A DNA stretch of 64,000 nt from Vermamoeba vermiformis. Lineage: Eukaryota; Tubulinea; Echinamoebida. Both the position numbers and the translations under genes were made by a program. Under the pieces are notes generated by a model. It saw only the letters and a list, made by a program, of their open reading frames with translations, ran no database searches and was not told the DNA's origin. Each line of letters begins with the position of its first letter. Positions within the stretch are counted from its first letter, which is position 1. Shown here piece after piece: positions 12,371 to 24,069 of the stretch. The DNA is taken from assembly GCA_045837725.1 (NCBI GenBank), contig JBEWZL010000243.1, positions 351,903 to 415,902 of the forward strand, written 5' to 3'.

Positions 12371-13608
12371 TTATTCTTTGTAGTTTGGCTGAGTGCGATC
12401 CAAAAACCTTTTCAGTGAGTTGAAGTGATTGTCAGCGTAAAACTTCTCTTCTTTGCCAGGGAAATATTGTCGAGCAGCTTGCAACACATCAGGCGCGATT
12501 ATTTTCAACGGCAGACCAGTAGACATTGCCAAAACTTCGAGAGCAAGATCAGTTTGTTTTTCTAAACCGCAAAAAGATCGACTTACCTTGGTGCATACAA
12601 GCTCGCTCAAAGTAATAAAGAGAATTAAATGCCATTGAGATTGTAGGAGCTGCCAGTACAAAAGAATTAGCAATTAAATTTATCAAATTTAGTTTCAAGC
12701 CACTTACCGACAGCCAAAACGCCATGGTTTCCCATCATCATAATATTTTTATCGCCTAATACATCTGCTAAGCGATCTCCTTCTTCTGTACTAATAATCA
12801 AGCCGCTGTAATTCTCGTCGTACGCGATCTGATCTTGGAATCGCATCGAGTTCTGATGAACCATTTCTAATTTACCGCCTTTAACCATTGTCAATGCAGT
12901 AGCATATGGTGAGTGCGTATGTAAGATACAACTCGCTGATTCTGGTCTTCTTAAGTGGATTCGGCTATGAAGATCTGTTCGACAGAAACAGACCGTTAGT
13001 ACACTAACAGTCGTATTATAATATGTAGCTTACAAAATGCGGTAGCAGATGGCTCTACAGTACCACGTCCTCGTCCGTTATCAACGACTTTGCCAGTCTT
13101 CGAGTCCACAATAATCAGATCCGAGGCACAAACTTCAGTCCAATGCAATCCGAACGGAATAACCATGAAGCGGTCTCTATAAACAGGATTAGATATTATA
13201 TACAATTATGTACAGAATATTAAAGAGAGAAGTATCATTCACTGAATTTGAGATATTATTTTCGAACGACAGTAGATCTAGCGCCACAAAATAATCGTAA
13301 ATAATAACCAAGCATGCGTATAATATTTAATGTATAAATATAATGTACCCTGGCAAGCTGACCGTAAAATGATTGCAAACACCCTCCTCCCAATTGAAAA
13401 CGGTGGCTAATCTATAAGCTGCTGCTAAATCTACGCGAACTTGTCGTTCATCTATTGCATTATTTTCGTCTTTTATTGTTTGCCAATATGGCACGGTTGA
13501 CGAAGTGGATTGACGTCGATGAGCGAACAACTGCATCCGTTCTCGTTTGACAACGCGATTGGACCGAGTAATTCCTTGTTTAATTATACTAGTAAATGTC
13601 CTTAGCAT
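12371..13608 (-). CDS. Class II aldolase/adducin-head family protein, probably mitochondrial
   Basis: Several exons run from ATG 13608 to TAA 12371 and encode about 300 residues. The N-terminus (MLRTFTSIIKQGITRSNRV) is Arg/Ser-rich, lacks acidic residues and looks like a mitochondrial presequence. Upstream in-frame ATGs exist, but this start fits the presequence best. The domain shows NHFTVSLPG, GLHWTEVCASDLIIVD, the zinc-binding pair in LHTHSPYAT, and the second metal-ligand region MGNHGVL. These match the class II aldolase fold (fuculose-phosphate aldolase, adducin head). Substrate specificity cannot be read: eukaryotic members include both enzymes and non-enzymatic adducins, but the intact H-x-H and NHG argue for an active metal site. 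It is divergent from TRIP13 across 340 bp. Confidence 0.82.
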
Positions 13609-13948
13609 ATTGATATCTGATTTATGGTGTTGGTGTTGATTATGCTGGATGGGAAAGGCGACAAAAAAAAAGCCGACATTTAAAGACCTACAACCCGACA
13701 AGTTGTAGGTTTGAAATTTTTGGTCGCCTTTTTGACCGAACCCGTAGAAGTCAATCGCCTCCCTGCTGGATCAAAATTTAAATTTGCGCGCCAAACGGAT
13801 TGTTTTGTTCTTGAACTGTTTTGAAGAAGACCACAATAGTGTTGATAGTAAGTATCTATACTTGATATGCCACTAATGTCTCTGCTTTATCTTATCATTG
13901 CTAACCTTGATCAGCTGATCCGTTTGTCCTCAATAAGCTAACATAATT
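13609..13948. promoter_or_regulatory. Divergent intergenic region between class II aldolase and TRIP13
   Basis: This 340-bp region separates two start codons that face away from each other. Part of it (to 13701) could be an in-frame N-terminal extension of the aldolase, judged less likely. I see an intron-like GTAAGTATC at 13849 followed by TAAG/AACAT signals, so a spliced 5' UTR for TRIP13 is possible. Nothing else is recognisable. Confidence 0.35.
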
Positions 13949-15958
13949 ATGGAATTTAATCAAGCTTCAATTAAGCAAACTCCCATTCATAGTAAGTAAG
14001 ACTATAAGCTACGACAATTTTCTAAATATTTCGAAATAATTCTAATTTATGGATCCATTAATGTCCTCACCTTACACGAGTATTAGCCTCTTCATAATAT
14101 ATAATTGATGATTATATATTATAGTTGAGATTTGTCTTAAGCCACGCTCCACTGCAAAGCCAGAAGAGATCAAAGAACGCGCCTCTCATTTTCTCGTCGC
14201 CAACTTTAGTAACTTTCAATACCCTCGTGGCCTATCATTCGACGTCACTTCAAATGAATTTCTTCGCGCGAATGTCGAATATATGAAAATAGCTGATGAA
14301 GGTAAGCAAATTTCTTCGTTTCAATTTCGACATCCGGATCTTCAGTCGTTACACGGACCTACCTAACACTTCATATTATAGTCTCGTCCTCAAGTATCAT
14401 CTCGAAGACCAATCCTCCCATTATACATGTCTTCCAACTGCACCAAGATGAAGCTGGTCAAGAAGAGCTGGATGGCGAAGAAAATCAAAACATTGCCGCT
14501 TGTAATATATGGGAGCTGCCTAATGTCGAATTCGATGGTCTATGGGACACGTAAGTGCATCTTATATGAATAAATAAGCTCAGCGCATTTCTTATTCTTA
14601 ACTACGTTTACGCTAACCGGATGTGCCTCAGGTTGGTCTATGAAGAATCAATTAAAAAGAACCTTATTGAATACATATCAACTGCTATGCTATTCTCGGA
14701 TAGAAACATCAATAGCAACATCATTAGTTGGAACAGGTAAGCTCAATTTCAGCCAGTACAAAATGTTAGATCTACGTACTTCCGATTCTAATTGTTTAAC
14801 AATACTAATATGTCTATATATAGAGTGGTATTATTGCATGGACCACCAGGAACGGGCAAGACTAGTCTTTGTAAAGCTCTTAGTCAAAAACTTGCGATCC
14901 GACTAGACGATCGGTACGAAACAAACCTCGACTTCTTAATCTGGCTTAACATCGAACTAATTATTTCCTAATTAGGTATCGCGGTGGTCAATTGGTCGAA
15001 ATCAATGCTCACAGTCTGTTCAGCAAGTGGTTCTCTGAGAGTGGCAAGCTCGTCATGAAATTGTTCGAAAAGATCCGTGAAATGGTCGAAGACGATGACA
15101 CGTTTGTTTGTGTGCTAATAGGTAATGTACTAATTAGGAACATATATTGCCTTATTTAGCAAAGGATGTCGAATAATGACACGTGTAAATAGATGAAGTC
15201 GAGAGTTTGACAGCGGCACGTCAAGCAGCTATTGCAGGCACAGAACCATCTGATGCAATTAGAGTACGTCCTAGTATTATAATATTACCATAAAAGGAAA
15301 TAACGATGATGACACGTTGTAATTTGACAGGTCGTAAATGCTGTGCTCACACAGATCGATCAATTGAAGAAATACCGCAATGTCATCATTCTAACCACAT
15401 CGAACGTTACTGGTGCAATAGGTATATCCGTTGTGTTTATAATATAGGCATTATTACTCATTTTCTATTGCACAGATCTGGCATTCGTGGATCGAGCAGA
15501 CATCAAACAATACATTGGTCCACCAAACATTAGAGCACGTTACGATATAATTTCGTCGTGCATATACGAACTGATGCGTGTTGGAATTATTAGTCCAAAA
15601 GTAAGTGTCGTCCACGCTTTGACACTTTGATTTGACACGTGTCATTTTGTAGGTGCCGCTACTCGACTACAAGTCGCTCGAACTAATGCACGCACCAAGT
15701 GAAACATCACGGGCGAGTATGATGTTGTTAGAGGCGATGAAACAGTGCGAAGGATTCAGTGGTCGTGCCATGAGGAAACTGCCCTTCATCGCTCACTCGC
15801 ACTTCGTTCAGGTACGTAGAACAATCTCTAATCACGACAGCGCTGTTAAACAATGAACTTCACAATAGAGACCACAATGTACAGTAGAAGAGTTTATTAT
15901 CGCTTTTGATGCAGCGGTGAAAAAAGAAGTGAATGATCGCACGGCTGTCAACAAGTAA
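13949..15958 (+). CDS. TRIP13: TRIP13/Pch2 AAA+ ATPase
   Basis: About ten exons join from ATG 13949 (first exon 13949-13991) to TAA 15956-15958, giving roughly 440 residues. The family hallmarks are all present: [15 protein letters not shown], the ISWNR segment, Walker [15 protein letters not shown] near 14840, [20 protein letters not shown] near 14980, Walker B VLIDEVESL near 15195, the sensor region TTSNVTGA, and [16 protein letters not shown] near 15770. TRIP13 remodels HORMA-domain proteins (Mad2, Hop1/HORMAD) in meiosis and the spindle checkpoint. Its presence fits an organism with meiotic machinery. Introns near the 3' half carry TGACACGTGTCA (15633-15644), TGACACGTGTAA (15177-15188) and TGACACGTTG (15310), each just before the acceptor. 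Confidence 0.93.
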
Positions 15959-16019
15959 ATTTGGTACGTAGCTGAGTCAAAGGTCAATCTATTTACAAGA
16001 AAACTCTATCGTATTTACA

Positions 16020-18053
16020 CTATTCTTTTTTGCTAGCGATTTTTATCTTTTCAGCTTTCATTTCTTCGAGGATCAAATGCTGGTTGTGTTCCGTGATTTC
16101 AAAGAACTCTTCTTCGAGAGATTTTTTGTGAATAATCGTCAAGAACGAAACACCACTAACACTAGTAGCCGCACCGTGGAACGCTATTTGAAAAATGTTA
16201 ATTCTGACCGGATTAATTGAGTTCTAACGCACCTGCCGCTCCGAGCATTGCAAACACGTTTACTAAAGGCACAAGCTTAAGTGCTTCGAGGCCAAATAAG
16301 GCAACTCGAGCGGCTGTCACGGGGATGTTCGTTGCAGCACCGGTCCAAAGTCCGTCTGGCCAACTGGTAAGTCAAAAAAACTTGCTGAAAGCTTAAACTT
16401 ACGAGCAATAGTTTTCAAAGTCCCTGCAGGAGATTTCATGCCGTAGAGTCTCATGATTGCACCGAACATGCCAACGTGAAGTGGAATGATCATGGCCAAG
16501 TCCGTGAATGGACTTCAAATGGTTAGCCGCACGTAATATTTAGATATTTCTACTTACATTGGCGATAATCCAGCAGCGGCACACGCGGTACTGAAAGCTG
16601 CAACAATAGCCAAGCCCTTCTTCTTTCTGGCACATAATTAGACCCGTGTTTATAACAAAGAACATCCACGTTTCTTCTTAGGTACGTACAAATCAGCATA
16701 ATAGGCGGCTTGGTTCGAGTAGAACATCTCGGAGAGCTTGTCATTCTTCTCTTTCCACTTCAATAGCTCACGTGCCATCGCTCTTGCCAAGTCGTGCATG
16801 CCATGTGCAGGAGTGGTCTTGCCTTTGATAGTTTTATCTTTGGCCAGCACTGCATGGTAGCTCGAAATGTTGTCGTTCTTCAAGTCGGTCTTCATGAGCT
16901 CCAAGAAGTTCAAACTTTCTTCAGATGAGCACTGCAGTAGAACGACCATGACCTGCGCGAACTCGGCGATGGCGTTAATGACGCTAATTTGCCACTCTTC
17001 TATGCGAGGCTTTTGAAGACAGAACAAGACCAAGTGAATCTTTTCGCCTTTGATGTGAGGTGCGTTGCATGCAACTAGGTTGAGGACGAAGTTGACGTAG
17101 CTCGGCAAGTCATGGAATTGAAGGTTCTGCTCTTTCTCGTTCTTAGCCACGTTGAAGAACCCGGGAGTGTCGATGAAACGAACTGAGCGTCCATTGTGTG
17201 AGTACTGCACATGCTCGACCTTGTTCGTCATCGCAACACCCGAGCAGTTTCCTTCTTTCAGTTGTAGCTTTGGAGGCGGTCTGCAAAAGTTGTTTCCCAA
17301 ACAACTCTTGCCAATTCCGTTGTCACCAATCATCAAGACATTGACGTGATCAATGCCTGATGTATTGGCATCAAGTAAGATTTTTGCTCCAGCTATTGCC
17401 CGTTCGTAGATGTACAAGGGCGCGAATTCGAATTGGCGCACTAGAATCGAGCGTCAGCGATGAGGAACTAGTAATGATTACTTGAAATGAGAAACAGCTT
17501 ACTTTTCTCCTCGTCAGTGGGATAGTCTGCAACAATGTTCTTGGCGATGTTGATAAACTCTTCTCTGTACACAAAATCGGCTGGAATGAGGTCGTTCGTT
17601 TCAACAGGTTCTTCCTCGAAATATTTCATGCGCAAGAATAAAGTAACAATCAATCGCTTAATGTTGGCGTTAAGTCCGATCCATGGGTGAAGCAACTCGT
17701 GAAACTTCTGGCGACAATACGCTCTAGTAAATTCGCCTAAAGAATTGCGTAAGAATACAACTGAAAAATTCACTTGAATGAAGCTACTTACAGCCAGCTA
17801 CATGGACATAAAGAGACTCGATTTTTGCGTATGTCTCCCTGAGTTGGTCGTCACCGAGTCTGCCAATGGCAAACAAAACTTCCAAAACCTGCTTCTGAGC
17901 CTCGTATTGATCTTGGTGAACGTAAAATGCGCCGTCAGAAAGGGAAATACACAATCGACATTGCTCGCCTTGCCTTGCTGTCAAAGGCAATACAAAGGAT
18001 TGTATGTGGGGTAGGGCGTTTGTAATTAGTGGAAGAATTCCGTCGGTGGACAT
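16020..18053 (-). CDS. P-loop GTPase with N-terminal helical module and C-terminal DUF697-like domain
   Basis: Read right to left, the first exon (start 18053) encodes a ~90-residue region of unknown type. The next encodes a helical module ending YREEFINIAKNIVADYPTDEEK that is shared with the kinase gene at 20863-23328. The G domain (from ~17441) has Walker A GDNGIGKSCLG and G3 FIDTPGFF, but where NKxD is expected it reads VVLLQCSSEE. The last exons, joined by a 63-nt intron (16627-16689), a second intron and a ~47-nt intron, encode a hydrophobic region with AAFSTACAAAGLSPIPFTDL and a MFGAIMRLYG segment. This matches the DUF697 domain that follows Era-like GTPases. It ends at TAG 16020-16022. 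The protein is about 565 residues and probably membrane-associated. If the 63-nt intron is retained, translation ends with KKKRGCSLL instead, a CaaX-like terminus. Confidence 0.75.
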
Positions 18054-18316
18054 GTTTGCGATAAAATTGAACGAATAATAATGGAAAACATCGCTTTTAT
18101 GCGTTTCTATTTCTGACTTTGACCAATCAGAAGTTTTTTTCGCAAGTTTCCATCAAAGAATAACCAATTATTGAGCTAAGAATTGACCAACTAAATTTCG
18201 TTGAACTGACCAATAGGGCGAGGTTTTATTGTGCACGTGATGCTATTCTTTCGACGCGAAAAAGCGTAAGAAGATTTGCGTTGCAATTATAATTCTATTT
18301 AGTATTATTTGTCGCA
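18054..18316. promoter_or_regulatory. Divergent promoter region of the GTPase and dynamin-like genes
   Basis: The two start codons (18053 minus, 18317 plus) are 263 bp apart and face away from each other, so they probably share regulation. The sequence contains two near-repeats of TGACCAAT(C/A) (near 18118 and 18186) and a third GACCAATAGG (near 18207), close to a CCAAT box in either orientation. No exon is apparent. Confidence 0.4.
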
Positions 18317-20906
18317 ATGATGGCCACAAAATCACTCCATGAAATTACCAATGCTTTACAAGTTCTAAAAGCGAGGTAAGAATTAAAATCTGATCATCCG
18401 TTATTCATTCACTGAATCCGATCCAATTCTTTGGCTTCTAACTTTCATCAGATTGCCCAAAGCCGCCAGAAAAACTCTTAAAGTCATAGAGTATGTTGTT
18501 ATTGGTGGAGAATCGGCCGGAAAATCGAGCTTGGTTGAAGCGCTTGCCGGATTCCAATTCAATTTTATTCGTCTTGGTCAGTATGAATACGCAATAACCA
18601 TTTAAATTAATTTTATGGTCAGGTATGGGAACTCGCTGCCCTTTAATCCTTCAGATGGTCAATGACCCAACTTGTCATCAACCCAGATGCAGGATCACCA
18701 TTGACGGAACCACTCAGGACATCCCCATTGCTAACATCGCCGATATAATATCCGCAAAGACTGAGCAACTCAAAGCGGCAAATGCAGTATCAACAGATCC
18801 GATAATTGTGGAGCTGGTCAGCCGCGACTGCTTCAACTTCACGTTAATCGACACTCCAGGTCTGAAAGGCGTAGGACATGATGACAGTACGTGAATATGA
18901 TGTATATGTTTGGAAAATACTAACGCCATCAATAGAAAAATTGGTGGCGGACATCGAACACATGGTGGAACAACTTATCACGGGGGAAAACTCGCATCGG
19001 ACCATCATTTGTGTCGAACAGTCCGAGGTAAATTGATCAAATATCTCTTCCGCCCGGTACCTTTATGAATTAATTTACCTCGCAGAACACGTGGGATCAT
19101 CCAGGGCTTGGCAGACTCATGATCGATCGCGTTGACAAGAACTACGAACGAACAATTTTCGTCAAAACAAAAATCGATCAAATTTTATCGCGTCACAGCA
19201 CCGATGCCGCAGAATGGTTTGCAGACGGTAGAAAAAAGATCCCCAACTGTCCAATGTTTTGTGTTGCCACTCCAACGAAGCCACAAGAACCTCAAAAGTG
19301 GACGGACGAAGTTTTCCGTGCCAAACTTCGAGATGAGACTAAGAAAACGCTGAATATGGTCGAAAAACTGAAATTAGAGTAAGTTAATCGCATTAATTCC
19401 TATTGTTTTGTTTTTTACAGCAAAGTTTAGTGCCGACTTGAACATTGAGTTTGGTGTGGAGGCGCTGAAAAAGTACCTCGAAGACGACTACGCAAAAAAG
19501 CTGAAACTTCATATGAATGACGTACTGTCGTCAATTGACAAGATCGTGCATGATCTCGAAATACAATTGAACGAAACTACCACCGCGCTGCAGAAAAACG
19601 ATGACAAAAATCTGCAAAAAGATGTTGTTAGACAAGCAGCGGTCATTACAAACATGTTGCAAGAGTTTTTTCAGGGCAAATTGAACCGAAATATTACTGA
19701 TGGTGTGACTTTGAAAGACGAGAACGATCGCTGCTTTAGAGGTGTTGACCTGAAATCGATGGTGCCGTGGATGCACCAAGTGGACTTTTCTCTTTTGCAC
19801 ACACAAACCTCGCTGTTATATGGAGGTACTTCCATCCTTATTTACATAACCCTATCATATACTAAACTTACATACAGGGTCGCAGTACAATCGAATTCTT
19901 CACGAAGTTGAACTGATCGTCAAGTCCCTTGAATTGCCTTATTTGGGCATTGATCAAGTTGATATTGCACGTGGTGCACAATTGAAATCCAATAACGCTT
20001 CGTTCGGCGACACAGTGAGTACTCAAACCATTGCCTAATTTGGTAATTAACTCCGATTTAGGTGTCAGAACTTTGCTGCAATCAGTTATCGCGCTGTGTG
20101 CGTGACATTCACGTCTATTTGGCCAAAAAGCTCAAATTTTTCACTGAAACACTCTTAACGGTGACGCTCAACTATCTGAAGCAAGCGAACGACTCATTGG
20201 CATTCTCCATGGCCGCCGAACAAATACGTCAATTATACCCTGCGTACGTACGAGTTGGTTCGATATTAGGTGTTCTTATTATTTAATATTTGTAGTGCTG
20301 TTGAGTCCGTTCTAAGCAGGTGGCAAGATCTGGCCAAAGACATTGTACCGACAGAAGAATATTCACGGTCAATGTTGAATCCGTTGACTTATCGCAAACG
20401 AGTAGAATATAGGTACACATTTATTGATGCCACTAATCATTAACCCCATGCTTAACCAAAATATTTTTTTTCAGTGAAAATTTGGATCCCAAGACTCGGA
20501 TTCGAGAAGAATTACAAAACGTGCCGATCAATGAGACTCCACAGTTCGCTAATCTCCCGACCAGCGAGATTATGGAGCCATTGACCGCTGCCTGTCGGTA
20601 CGCCTTCAGAAGACTTTGCGATCAATATCTCACTACGCTACTTGGCTTGACTAACAGCTTCTTCTCGATCCCACTGTAAGTTCACTTTTTGCTTAACGTT
20701 ACTAATATTAAGAGTTACTGATGCGACTTTTCTTAAGGCAAAAAGCGATCCCTGCCATTCTGGGTGACATTGAGCTGCCTCCCAATGCCCTTGCGACAAT
20801 AGCAGCTGAACGCCAAAGATTGGAAAACAACAAACGCGAGATCTCGGCTGAGATTTCTGACTTCAAGACTTTGGCAGAGCAATTCGAAGTCTATCGCATG
20901 CAATAG
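18317..20906 (+). CDS. Divergent dynamin-like large GTPase
   Basis: The model starts at ATG 18317 (MMATKSLHEITNALQVL) and joins about eleven exons to TAG 20904-20906, roughly 680 residues. The G domain shows P-loop GGESAGKSSLVEAL, the dynamin-specific MGTRCPLILQM corresponding to the TRRPL(V/I)LQL switch, G3 LIDTPGLKG and G4 KTKID. The region after it is helical, with middle/stalk-like segments, and the C-terminus is a coiled coil (AAERQRLENNKREISAEI) resembling a GTPase effector domain. There is no PH domain or proline-rich tail. Dynamin superfamily members remodel membranes in vesicle scission, organelle division or pathogen restriction; which of these applies cannot be read. Its 3' end overlaps the minus-strand kinase gene by about 44 bp. 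Confidence 0.85.
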
Positions 20907-23328
20907 TTTCAGATACAACGATATGTATGTAACCACTTTTGGGCATAAAATTGATCGATTTATTTATCGACACAACACTGCTCGATTGTTTTTCCGACTT
21001 CTTTTCCAGCATCTTGTAATCCGCGCTTGGATTCTCTTCGGACAATTTCATTAGCTCTGCACGCTTCTGTTCCCGTTTGACTAACTCCGCTGCCATTGCC
21101 GTAGCGAGATCATGCATTCCACAGGAATGATAATCGATGTTATCGCCTTCAGCCAGTACAGTGTGAACACTTGAGACTTTGCTGCCTTTGAGACTATACT
21201 TCATTCGTTCCAAGTTCTTCAAGTCTTTTTCTTTCGAGTTCGTAGTAAGTTGAACAACCATTACTTGCATTACATTGGACGCGCTATCAATTAGACTTGC
21301 AAAAGGCCCCATCTCTGATCCTCTCATGCAACACAACATTATTTGAATTGGACCATTCAACCGCAATGAGATGGCTCGTGTATTATCAACAAATGTTTTT
21401 CTAGGAACTTGGCCATCGAATGACATATTTGTTAGAATGACTCTACTGCCATTAGCCCCACAACAAGAGAACTCCTCGAAGTGTTTTTCCGTGCTTTGAC
21501 AAAAAAGCTGAGCAAAAACTTTTCTGCCAACATTGTCATCCCCCACCATGATCACATTGATCGATCGGACGGTCGACAGGTTCTTTTCCATCAAGATGTG
21601 TGCGGGGATGACCAATCGTTCTTGAATATACAGTGGGGCGAACTCTGCTTGTCGTCCTATAATAGCTGTTAATGACTCTATATTAGCTTAATTTAGCATA
21701 CTTTTCTCTTCATCTGTTGGATACTTAGCAACAATTTCTTTTGCAATATCGATGAACTCTTCTCTGAACGCAAATTCAGCTGGCAACAGTTTGTTAGTAT
21801 CAAGGGGCACTCGACCCTCGTACTTCAAGTTCAAAAACATTGATACGATGTGACGCTTGAGGTCGGCATTGAGGTCCTGCCATGGCCCAAGAAACAGTTT
21901 GAACGCTATGTGACACTGTTGTCTGGCCTCTGCTTGTCTGAGGGCTTTCTGGTGTGCTTCTAACATGTTTGTTATTCTCGCCAAGCACTCTTGACTGGTG
22001 GGACGTTTTTGTGGATCTGTCTTGCAACAATCTGTAATGAGTTGCTTCCACTCCTGGTTTTCAATGCCGTTGGAAATCTCGGTCACTCTAGCCTCTTCGG
22101 GAATAACTGGCATCACCTTGTGAGTGATCATTTGAAGCACTAACACTCCGAATCTAAGAACAGTTAACACAACATTAATTTACCTTAGTTAGCCTTACGA
22201 GTAAATATCAGCCTTGTTGTTATAATCCTTCTCAGCAAGGACTTCAGGAGCAATAAAGCCAAAAGTTCCGGTGACTGTCTTGGCAACTGACTCCTCGTTC
22301 AGAACTCGTGATTGGCCAAAGTCGGAGATCTTTGCACGAGCTTTGTTGTTGAATAACTGCGATAGATTAAATAACGGCTAATGGAATTTTGTAAAAATAG
22401 TATTACCAAAATGTTCGCACTTTTGAGATCACGATGAATTACACGTCGTTTGTGAAGGTAAGCGAGACCAGATGCAACATCCCGAGCATACATGAGTATT
22501 TCCTCGTGTGTCAGTTTGGGGTGTTCACTTTGCAACAAGTCGTAGAGTGAGCCATCCTCAGCGTACTCCATTACAAATGAAATCTCGTTATTGTCTCCTT
22601 TGCAAAGGCACAGCGCACTGACAATGTTTTCGTGGCGAAATTTCCTAAATGTTATTAGAATTTACCGTAAAACAAGAGGCAAAATGCGTCTGTACTAGCC
22701 CTTGTCGTTTTGCTAATTAATGCGACATGTCCTGCTATCAGCATTAGATTATTTGAATCCTGGTTACTTACATAGAAGTCGTCGCCTCAATAATCAACGC
22801 ATCGGGACGTTGCAAATGCCTAGGTGTCTTCAGCGCCACTTGCTTTCCGTTCAACGTCGCCAGATGCACCTCGCCGAATGTACCCTTGCCGAGCAGTCTA
22901 TCAATTTTGAACTCTCTACGTGAAACTCCTTTCAATAACGCTTCTCTGACGTTTGTCATTTCTTCGGTAAAACTTCTGAATCCCATCTCTTCTAACAAGC
23001 TGAAATCAACATACGCATCTCGCAGTCTTTCCAACTTGAAATAAACTCGATCACGGCATAGAATTGTTTCCTCCTCGTTAGAAACCGGCCAGTTTGCTCC
23101 ATTCAAAACTCCTAACTCTGACTCGTACTTTTTGAGCCAAACCTTAATGCGACCTCTTAATGATTCTTCGAATCTTGGATCCAAAGAAACGACTTCTTTT
23201 AGATCCGCCGGAGTCCTTTCATAATCCTGTGTCGAAAATGTTTGCACTCGATCTACAATTTCACGAACGGCTTTCGGTTGAGTCAACCCATTGATTTGTG
23301 CACCGCTTTCTCTTTGATTTTTTTCCAT
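20863..23328 (-). CDS. TKL-like protein kinase fused to a degenerate GTPase (pseudoGTPase)
   Basis: From ATG 23328 the order is: a ~115-residue N-terminal region of unknown type; a kinase domain with glycine loop LGKGTFGEVHLA, Lys in VALKTP, HRDLKSAN, DFGQSR and GTFGFIAPEV; a helical module ending FREEFIDIAKEIVAKYPTDEEKS; then a GTPase-like domain. All kinase catalytic motifs are intact, and HRDLKSAN with KRP points to the TKL group. The GTPase part is clearly homologous to that of 16020-18053 but has GDDNVGRKVF in place of GDNGIGKSCL and VDNTRA in place of DTPG, so nucleotide binding is doubtful. Downstream it keeps the GMHDLA.AMA.EL segment. No DUF697-like domain is visible; the frame runs to a stop at 20863 inside the 3' end of the dynamin-like gene. 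The length is about 700 residues. Confidence 0.75.
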
Positions 23329-23442
23329 ATGTTACTGAGAACAATAATTATTAATAGATGCATGAGCTGAAAGCGGCAAATGTATCAATTTTTGGAAATT
23401 ATCTATCTATCAAATTATTACGTAAAAAATGAATTGATTTTT

Positions 23443-24069
23443 TCATACTTCATTATTTGAATTTACATACTTGCCCTGCAGCCTATTCTTTTGCAATGTT
23501 GACACTAGTTGCTTGGTAAGAGATGCTGTGTTGCCTTCTCGCAAAATACAAAGAATGACTTTTTCTTTTATTCTTTGACACCGGAAGTGGCACTGGACCA
23601 AGGTCAAGAAGAATCTATGTACAAACGAGAATTTATTTACATACACCTATACATGTATCGGTAGTCGTTCATCAAACAAAAATTCCTTGCCTCCATAATA
23701 GTAAGTCAGATTCCAAAGTACCGAACTTTCTTTGCTCGCCAATTCTTTCAACTCGAATGATTGCTTTCCACTTCGTTGTAATATTTCGTGCATAGCATAT
23801 AGTAGCTGCTTTTGATTGTAATATTCGAATACTTGATAAGTGACTGAGCCATCGTGGTCTCGCACTTCCACGATCAGATTGACATCCGCCAATGCTCCGC
23901 AAGCAAAGCACGTAATGAAGAACGACGCATTCTCGTAGTCCTCGTTGATTTCTGCGTATTTTCGAATCTCTTCTTCGCTATAAATCTTGCAGCAGTGCAG
24001 ACATCGTCCTTCTAATCTGCATCGAGACGAATCCACCACTGTGAGGTACCTTTGTTCAGCTGCGTTCAT
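23443..24069 (-). CDS. Small protein with two CxxC pairs (zinc-ribbon-like), function unknown
   Basis: Exon 1 (23653-24069) starts at ATG 24069 and encodes a zinc-ribbon-like pair: CLHC near residue 24 and CFAC near residue 54, separated by an acidic helix. A mixed region follows (YYNQKQLLYAMHEILQ, YYYGGKEFLFDERLPIH). Reading straight on gives a stop after 140 residues. Splicing a 60-nt GT-AG intron (23593-23652) instead extends the frame by 49 residues (HFRCQRIKEKVILCIL...) to TGA 23443. The added part is compositionally coding-like and supplies two more cysteines, so I prefer the spliced model of about 188 residues. I recognise no family. It lies between the kinase-pseudoGTPase gene and RACK1 on the same strand. 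Confidence 0.55.

Noticed and set aside
14640-14906. 88-codon plus-strand frame inside TRIP13
   Set aside because: It reads through two introns in the wrong frame; the spliced TRIP13 frame gives the conserved LVYEESIK...ISWNR sequence instead.
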